Below, piece by piece: positions 57,103 to 64,000 of a DNA stretch of 64,000 nucleotides. The stretch covers positions 124,001 to 188,000 of the forward strand of contig JABYQR010000037.1 in the NCBI GenBank assembly GCA_022592445.1. The letters run 5' to 3'. The notes under the pieces are model-generated. The model saw only the letters and a list, made by a program, of their open reading frames with translations, was not told the DNA's origin and searched no databases. Source of the DNA: Cytidiella melzeri (Eukaryota; Basidiomycota; Agaricomycetes; Polyporales; Irpicaceae). Position 1 is the first letter of the stretch, and every line of letters begins with the position of its first letter. The position numbers were made by a program, and so were the translations under genes.

Positions 57103-58355
57103 GGTCGAATAAGGCGGGGAGCGGCGACGGGCGCACGACGACAACGACCACGACGGTGAGGCCACGGGACATGCACAGAGACAGTAACACGCCTTTGCCT
57201 CTCTCCACAAATCGGGATCTCACGAAGCGCTGAACGGGCCTGCTACATAATCTCTCTTACATCACCGACTGGCACAATCGGCTACGATCAAATGATTCCC
57301 AAACGGCAAGTGTGTAGGATCGTGAGTTCCGGGGATTTCTAGTAAGGGGAAAGTACCAGACAATCGCCTACGCTACGCATGCACACAATTTTTGAATTGT
57401 TCATGCACATCAACGGTTATCTGCCTAGGCAGCTACGGGCGAGTCACAAGTCATCTCCAACTTGCAGCATGTACAATGGCCATTATGAAACATTAGAAAG
57501 AGTGTCAGCCCAGATATCCATCCTTTGTACAGCAGGTGAATGTGATCTTGTATGACAGTGATCATGGGTATTTATTAGTTGCATCTTTCAAAATCTTGAC
57601 ATGAATAATCCTGAGACCCACATCACTTGTGCGAGTAGGGCCAGCAAGGGGCAAGATACAGTTCCCAATGTCCGTGTGTTATTTATATGTTGGTGTTTGA
57701 AAGTTACGAGTGCAGGGGATGACTTTGAAGGTCAACTAACTCTAGGAGTAAGTGTCTTATTCTTTGTCTGCTCTATAGAAGTGGTATATATACATGTCTG
57801 TAACTAGATTACTAATGCTACAGCAATGTCATAAGAGTAAGGATTGGTAATCCATAGTCCTGCTTGCTAATACTACTGAATAGAGAATGTAAGCAATGAC
57901 TAAGCATCCTGCATAACTGAATTGTGTTGTGATTTTACGTGCCATTCCGACTTGATGCGCCCAACTGAAAAGTACACATGTACTCCTTTTCTTTTCATTT
58001 CCGATGCCTGTTCTCAATTTCCGTCTCTCATGTTTTTTCTTATAATTTTCCTGTACCTGTTTCAATCTTGTGTTGTCTGATTCTTTTACATTCTTCACCT
58101 TCCATACACGAATTATCCGCTTCGCTCCTGTATTCTTGTACCTGACTCCTCGTCTCTCGCCCCTCTCGTGTACTCGTATTTTTCTAAGTCTTTCTCATAC
58201 TATACATGTAAAAAAGGTATAAAAACTCTAGCTACTTGACTCGAATCGACATCTCTTCATTCGCATTTCCGCCCCCCTTCGGTGTGCTCCAACCCTGCTC
58301 ACCAAAATAGTGCTGACTGAGCCTTTAGTAAGCTCGATACATATCGTTACAAATG
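57103..58355. other. CK2 promoter and AT-rich DNA next to the retroelement
   Basis: The first ~250 bp should hold the CK2 promoter. From about 57430 on the DNA is AT-rich, with no gene. A plus-strand TATA-like GGTATAAAAACTC lies at about 58216, followed by a pyrimidine-rich stretch. It could be the remnant of another LTR or an unrelated promoter. Confidence 0.4.
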
Positions 58356-58626
58356 TGTTGCGGAGCAACTGCTGCTATGCTGATAACCCTAACAAGGGAG
58401 TGAAGTAGAGAGGAAGGGGGCAGATCTCCAACGACAACAATTTGAACAAGGTATCAGTGGAGTTTAAAGCGTTGAGAGAGAAGACTGAGGTGGTGGTCAC
58501 TGAAAGAGTTGGGGATCAAAAGCAATAGCTGTGCATTGATCAAAGTAAGTCTTATATACGGTAACTACTGGCGCTAAGCATGCAATCAAAGCGGAGTCTC
58601 AACATGAGTCTCAGTATATTTGAACA
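58356..58626 (-). repeat. 3' LTR of the degenerate copia element
   Basis: On the minus strand it begins TGTTCA directly after the polypurine tract and probably ends GCAACA (271 bp). A TATA box (minus GTATATAAG) lies at about 58549-58557. The outer end is assigned by the terminal CA only, because the partner LTR is outside the window. Confidence 0.65.
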
Positions 58627-58635
58627 CTCCCCTTC
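58627..58635 (-). other. polypurine tract
   Basis: Minus-strand GAAGGGGAG sits immediately before the LTR start TGTTCA. Such a tract directly preceding the 3' LTR is the plus-strand primer site of copia elements. Confidence 0.75.
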
Positions 58636-61600
58636 AAGCATGAACATGAAGCAGTTCATTGAAGTGCTTGAGTTTTTCGAGAGGTAGTGCTTTAGTAAGA
58701 GTATCAGCACGTTGATCGGCAGAAGGTACGTGGTGCACAGTAATGTACCCTTTAGTTACACGATTGCTGATGAAGTTCTTGCAAATGTTGAAGTGTTTAG
58801 TACGTTGAGAGTGTTGTTCCTCGGGGGAACAAACAATCACAAGAGTTGACGCGCTGTCAGTGTACATCTTGACAGGGTCCATAGTGCAGTTAAGTAATTC
58901 ATCTATGAGGCTCTTCGAATAGATGGCCTCTGTGGACGCATGAGCAAGTGTGCACAGTTTGGCTTCGGTGACCAATAAAGTTACAAGTGAACTGCACTTA
59001 CTTGATTAAGAGATAAGCAAGTTGTTGTATGTGAAGGTGTAGCCCATTATTGGTTTATTGCCGTACGTAGTCATACCATCAGAGTTGCCATAACCTACGA
59101 GTGAAGTAGAAGTAGGGTTGGCTTGGTTTCCTAGGACAAGCCAGTAGTTGCATGTTTCCTTGAGGTAAAGGTAACACTGTTTAGCTGCAGCGTAGTGTTC
59201 CTTAGCAGGGTCGGATGAGTATTGTGCTAGTTGACCAGTGCAATAAGCAATGTCTGGCCGAGTACTGTCGGCGACGTAGCGTAAGCCACCAACAATAGAC
59301 ATGTAGTGTGTAATGGCGTCAGCGTCCTGATGTGGTTCGGTCACAGCACAGGGGGCTAAGTTGTGCTCGTGTACCATTGGTGTGCAGCGTGAATGCTTGT
59401 GGTCAAAGTTGTATCGCTTAAGTATGTTCAAGATATAATTCCTTTGGCAAAGCTTGATAATGCCTGCGGCTTTATCATAAGTGTCATGGATGGCCTGACT
59501 AGCCCTTAATTTTTGCAATTTACCTCTTGTTTTTATCTGTAAAACTCCGGGCTGCAGCTCAGTTGCAACCTTTCATGCATAAACTCCTTTTGCACGTCTA
59601 TTAAGCGCCCGTATCACGTGGCTTAGACGCTCCACACGGTCACATTACTTGCTACTACGTCACACTAGCATGTGACTTAGCTTAAGTAAGACCACATGGC
59701 TACAAGCACATGGCTCAGCCCATAGCTAGGGTTTGACGTCATAGATACTGCCCACATGGGCTCCTTATTGTTCTCTTTATGGAAGGATGTTCTCACAGGT
59801 GTGGGAATGGAATACAATAGTTGGTCTCCTTTTAGATAGATTCTCTCACGGATAGAGTTCTTGGCAAGGTCTAGACAATAGCTATTGTTCTCCTTTAGGT
59901 AGTCCTTTTGTTCTTCGTTCACATGGCTTCTTGCAAAGCCTGCCCTCAACATGGTCTGTGCGCAGGTCCCTGAAGTCTATATAAGCAGCTACATGTACGC
60001 TCCTAGCCCCCATCTCGACCTCTTGGTCTTTACTGGGCTAGGTAAGCAAATCCCTCCTGTACTACATAGCTAGTAGTACCCAATACTAACTTGGTCTTTA
60101 CTGGGCTAGATACCTGCATAAGGTTTATAGTTGGTGAGAGCATTGTGCTATACGTCTGCCACCACCTCGTCGTCGTCTTCCACTCCGTGTCCCTAGTTGC
60201 TACGTTGAGCTCTGTCTCCGTGACAATAAGCAACTTCCATGCCAAGCATCCAGTGGATAGTTCCACTGTTAGTAAGTTCAACATGTTGTCTGAGTGCGAT
60301 CTCAAAATGTTCGGCAACAGTAGTAGTGATAGTGCCAAGAGTAATGTCATTGACGTGGACAGCAAGTAGAAGTATGAGTGTATCACCTCGATAGAGGTAG
60401 AAGACTGCATTGTCGAATTCACAACGCTTCAGTCCAAGTGCAAAGAGTATGTCACATAATACTTTGTACCAACGACGTCCGGCTTGCTTAAGGCCGTAGA
60501 TAGTTTTCCGAAGTTTAAGTACCCAGCCAGGTGGCAGGTTCAGAAGTAAGTCACCAGGAGGTGGACGAAGATAAAGGTCTTCATCCTCATGGATGTTACC
60601 ATATAAGTATGCGGACTTGATATCGAGCTGAGTGATCTCAAAGTGTAGTGAAGCCGCGAGAGTAAGCACAAATCATAATGAACTCATATGTGCAACAGGT
60701 GTGAATAAGTTGTTCAAGTAGTAATCAATGCCGTCACGCTGGGAGTATCCTTGCGCAACAAGTCTTGACTTGAGTTTAGTGACTTTGCTATGTTCGTATT
60801 TTGTTTTGTAGACAAAGCGCAAACCAGTGATGTTTGCATTTGGCGGCGGGATACAGTATTCCCAAGTGCCAAGTTGTTTGAGGGTATAAACCTCGGTTTT
60901 CATTGACTTGAGCCAGTCGATCTTGAGTGGGTGGTTAAGTACGTCTTTGTAAGTAACTGGATCACCGACATCTTCAGCGTAGTATGCATTGAATTCAGTC
61001 AAGTAGAAGGCAATGTTTGTATCGACTTCATCATAGTTTAAGCCTCGAGCTTTGCACAAAGGCTTAGGCTCTCTAGTAGAACACCTAAAACCAGAAGGGT
61101 CAGGCTCGTCGATGTCCATGGGTTCGACATGAGGATTCTCCTCGAGTTCAAGTTGTTTTTCAAGAGTAGGTTTTTCAATATTTGGTTCTTTCTCCCCTTC
61201 AATTTGTGCCGTAGAGTCAACAAATTGCAAGTTTCGTTCAACGCCTACGCGTGTTCTGAAGTAAACGTAGTGGCCTTTGGAATATTTAGCAAAGCCTATC
61301 CAAACGCCGCGCTTGCCTTTTGGCGCGAGTTTATTGGTTCGGTATTTGTCGTATACAATACACGGTTGACCAAACTTTTGAAGCACATCAAGGTTTGCTT
61401 CAGTACCATAGCATTTGAAGTAAGGAGTTTTGTATTGAAGAGGAGCACGAGGAGTGCAATTATAGAGATAGACTGCATGAAGCACAGCGTACCACCATAA
61501 CCAGTTCGGTAAAGCAGCCGTATGCAGGTTTACACAAAGCAAGTTCATAATAGTCTGGTGTGTGCGTTCAGCAACACCATTTTGTGCAGGAGTATTGTGC

Positions 61601-62841
61601 ACAGTAAGCCGGGGTATAGTACCTTGTGACTTCAAGTAGGTTGTCATATTTGCACCAGTGAATACGCCATCGTTGTCAGCTCGAAGGATCTTGACGCAAA
61701 TATTGTATTGCGTAAGAAGCTCAGTAGAGAAGATAACCCATTGAGTGAAGGCATCATCTTTTGTTTTGAATGGCGCAAGTGTTAACCATCGAGTTGAGTT
61801 GTTGTCAATAGTCAACCAGTACAGATAATGACCAGTAATCGACACAGTGGGTAGTGGCCCAAAGATGTCAATATGAAAGTGATCACCAAAGGAAGTAGCC
61901 AACGGCGAAGTACGAGCTTTGGGGACTGGAGTACGATGAATATTATTCAAGATACAGTCCTCGCACGGAGTTTATGTGCGGTCAGTGATATGAGTAGTGA
62001 TGATAAGCTTGGACGTTTCGAGTAGTTTGTTTATCTGGAAATAACTGATGTGACCGAGTTTTCTATGAAGTTCAAGCATCGTTATACCAGACTTATGCAC
62101 GCTTGCTAAAGAAGTCACGCGAGTAGAGTGAAGTGAATACAAATTGTGTATTTCTCGTATCACAGCTACACAAGACGCGTTTGAGTCATATATGGTACAA
62201 GTATTTGAAAAGAAAGTAAAGCGATAGTCAGCATCCAATTTTGAAACACTGATAAGCGTAAAGGGTAGTTGTGAGTTGTAGTAGACATTCTTTAGCATGA
62301 GTTGATTATGCATACCATTTTCTTGTTCTACCTTGAGTACCATGTCGCCGGCGAGTTTGAGACTTATTTGTTCTGAGTTGGCAACAGTGAGTAAGATAGC
62401 CGGTACAGAGTGAACATTGAAAAGTAAGTCACCATATGGCGTACAGTGTATAGTAGCACCAGTATCGATGACATGAACACACTTGTCAGACGACGAAGTC
62501 GCGAACAGTGGGAGTAAAGTAGAAGAAATGGTACGAGGAATGACGTGCATTGTGACGTCCAAGTTGGAAAGAGACTTAACACACGCGCTCTGACCAGTGA
62601 AGCCACTGCCTGTGGTGTAGTTGAAGACGGGCACGGAGTGAGGGTGCTCGAGGACCTCATTGTCCGAGTCAGCAGTGGCAGTGACGTTGGCCATGAGGCC
62701 AGTAGCAGTTGAAGAGCCGGCAGCGGTGGACTCTTTCTTCTTGCCTTGAGCAGCAGCGGCAGCGGATTTGCAAGTGATGCCCTTCTGTTTCATCGCAGCT
62801 TTGGACTTTTCAGTCCAGGGCAGAGGGCAAGTTGGCATCAT
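58634..62841 (-). pseudogene. broken copia pol (protease, integrase, RT, RNase H)
   Basis: The protease motif 'HVIDTGATIHC' is at ~62470. The integrase has an N-terminal His/Cys region ('LHRKLGHIS' ... 'CEDC'), a D,D,E core ('HIDIFGPLP', 'RADNDGVFTG', 'QNGVAERTHQ') and the C-terminal 'GKRGVWIGFAKYSKGHYVYF'. The RT has 'DIKSAYLYGNIHEDEDLYLR' and 'KTIYGLKQAGRRWYK'. At the usual YVDD position it reads HVND. RNase H residues lie at 58975-58634 ('YTDSASTLVIV', 'RTKHFNICKNFI'). In-frame stops are at about 61972, 60670 and 59003, and an insertion splits the RT at about 59520-60226. The copy cannot make a full polyprotein. Confidence 0.9.
59520..60226 (+). mobile_element. nested LTR fragment inserted in the RT domain
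   Basis: About 700 bp that does not read as RT interrupts the copia pol between the 'MLGME' segment and its continuation. On the plus strand it starts near TGTAAAACTCC (59538), has a TATA box TATATAAG at 59978-59985, and may end its LTR at ...GTACTACA (60066). A perfect 20-nt direct repeat (CTTGGTCTTTACTGGGCTAG) occurs at 60022-60041 and 60090-60109. The following 150 bp, with a Ser/Thr-codon-rich stretch, could be a leader and gag start. It appears to be an LTR plus a truncated internal piece of a different element (gypsy-like by its TGTAA...TACA ends), inserted in the opposite orientation. Exact ends and target-site duplication are undetermined. Confidence 0.65.
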
Positions 62842-64000
62842 GTGGCCAGGCTGCAGTTGCCCTGACCAGAAGTGGAGGGCTTGCTCGACAAGTAGGGAGC
62901 TGCGGCCGCGCGAGCAGTAGTGGTGGTTTTGGTCAAGCGTTTGACCACGGCCTTGCCCTTGGCGTGCAAAGCCGAAGGAGCGTGAGCTTTGTCCTTTGGG
63001 ACAAAAGTGGTAGGCCCCTTAGACTCGGAAGTCTCCGGGGGTGCGTGAGTTGCCAGTTGGTGAACTCGCGACGAAGCTCAGCAATGAGCGCGTTGGGCCT
63101 GTAGCAGAACTTCTCTCCAGCCAGAGTGGAAGAACGTACGCCGACCTTGTAGTTCTGGCGTGTGGCGACGTAGGCAGGAGGGATAATCCCGATGATGGCA
63201 GCATAGAAGATGTGATCGGGGATGTCGACGCCAGCAGCAATAAGCTTGCTGCGGATGTTGGTGGCATCGTCGAGCAGCTTGTCTATCTCATAGATAGGAC
63301 AACGAAGGTGGAAGAGCTGGTATATCTCATTCGCGTCAGACACGGTTGTCTTTGGATTGTAACGTTCACGCAGCTTATCCATGAGTACGTGGGGCTTGTA
63401 CTCATTGAGATAGTTTGCCATGACCGAGTCAGAGATATGACCAGTCAGGACATTGAAGACAGCCCGCGTAACCTCTTGAGGAACGGTCAGGCCACCTCGG
63501 AGTGTGTGGAACTCCAGTATAGTTGACATAGCGGTCTCAACGCGGAATTTCCACATCGGCCAGGTGTCAGCCCCAGTAAGTCTGCCAACATCAGAGAAGG
63601 CTTTGTTAATGTTGCTGAGCAACATAGCGAAGTTGTTGTCATGGCCAGGTGGCACGGACAGAAGTTGCGACACTTTGCGTGTTGACCTAGTGCCTATGGA
63701 GCTAGGCGGCGGCAGCGGTGGCGAGCCACCAGGAGGGCTACCAGGAGGAGGGGGAGTTGTCAAACGGCGAGCAGGACGTTTCTCGCGTCGTCGTCTAGGC
63801 CTCTCATCCTCATCCATACGGTTATCATCACTGTCATTGTCTCTTCCATGAGGGTGACAACGGCAATCGTCATTGCGAAGAGTATCGAAGGGGATGCGAC
63901 GGCAATCAGCTGGAGGAGTGGAGACATGACGAGCACCTGGGATTGTTTCACGATTCTCAGAGCTAGATGAGTGGTTGTCGTTGTTACTGGGTTGGGGGTC
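62826..64000 (-). pseudogene. copia gag, frameshifted, open at the right edge
   Basis: A frame open from the window edge to about 63050 encodes an Arg/Pro-rich N-terminus ('RPRRRREKRPARR', then a Pro/Gly run), followed by a gag-like helical region with 'WPMWKFRVETAMSTILEFHT' and 'LMDKLRERYNPKTT'. Near 63040 the likely frame shifts to a Lys/Ala/Pro-rich segment. It shifts again before 'QPGHMMPTCPLPW', which retains only the His and last Cys of a CCHC knuckle. Two frameshifts and loss of the first two cysteines mark it as inactive. Confidence 0.75.

Larger units (their letters stand above)
58356..64000 (-). mobile_element. degenerate Ty1/copia retrotransposon with a nested LTR insertion
   Basis: Read leftwards from the right edge: gag, protease, integrase, reverse transcriptase, RNase H, polypurine tract and a 3' LTR at 58626-58356. 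The order protease-integrase-RT defines the copia superfamily. The 5' LTR lies beyond the window. The copy is inactive: the pol frame has several in-frame stops, the gag/pol junction is frameshifted, and about 700 bp of foreign LTR sequence splits the RT domain. Its gag has no similarity to that of the element at the left edge, so two copia families occur here, in the same orientation. Confidence 0.9.

Noticed and set aside
1..64000. Left and right copia sequences as the two ends of one element or one family
   Set aside because: The gag proteins differ in sequence and in their N-termini, and the zinc knuckle is intact on the left and lost on the right.
1..64000. CRISPR arrays, operons, prokaryotic signals and tRNA or rRNA genes
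   Set aside because: Spliced genes show the DNA is eukaryotic. I saw no regularly spaced repeat array and no convincing tRNA A/B boxes or rRNA sequence by eye; a covariance-model search was not possible.

Overview
This window looks like a chromosomal segment of a basidiomycete fungus, most probably a wood- or litter-decaying member of the Agaricomycetes. The reasons are the dense short introns (mostly 50-70 nt), a GH7 cellobiohydrolase with a fungal CBM1 domain, lineage-expanded F-box and BTB gene families, several Zn2Cys6 regulators, and Ty1/copia retroelements. I assembled gene models by hand from open frames and splice signals. Most multi-exon models below close exactly in frame across all their introns.

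Layout. 1-1250: the 5' end of a copia retroelement (LTR, tRNA-derived primer site, intact gag) running off the left edge. 1250-4570: decayed, mostly non-genic DNA with one uncertain two-exon gene. 4865-6748: MADS-box regulator. 7.4-9.7 kb: a small secreted protein inside a locally duplicated, repeat-rich stretch. 9.7-14.1 kb: an F-box protein and a Zn2Cys6 protein. 14.5-16.2 kb: GH7 cellobiohydrolase. 17.7-21.5 kb: a second small secreted protein and two tandem BTB genes. 21.7-25.9 kb: a coiled-coil/membrane protein and a zinc-finger protein with duplicated exons. 26.1-27.6 kb: two tandem paralogous single-pass, proline-rich-tail membrane proteins.

28.0-41.6 kb is a conserved housekeeping and regulatory block: HGH1 and SPT20 (divergent), a GATA factor, a dienelactone hydrolase, an Sds3-like deacetylase subunit and argininosuccinate synthase (divergent). 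42.7-46.8 kb: two tandem F-box paralogs. 47.1-48.8 kb: monothiol glutaredoxin Grx5 and the Hsp70 escort Zim17, convergent, both tied to mitochondrial Fe-S/Hsp70 function. 49.3-53.2 kb: a large Zn2Cys6 regulator built from many tiny exons, including 7-nt and 10-nt microexons. 55.5-57.1 kb: casein kinase II alpha. 58.4-64.0 kb: a degenerate copia element of a different family, with in-frame stops, frameshifts and a nested LTR fragment, running off the right edge.

The genes do not form one pathway. The recurring theme is local duplication (BTB pair, membrane-protein pair, F-box pair, duplicated exons, duplicated secreted-protein locus) between conserved single-copy genes, bracketed by retroelements. 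I did not find a clear candidate for a wholly new biological system. The most unusual things are the duplicated GC-AG exons, the microexons, and the unannotated tandem membrane-protein and secreted-protein genes.
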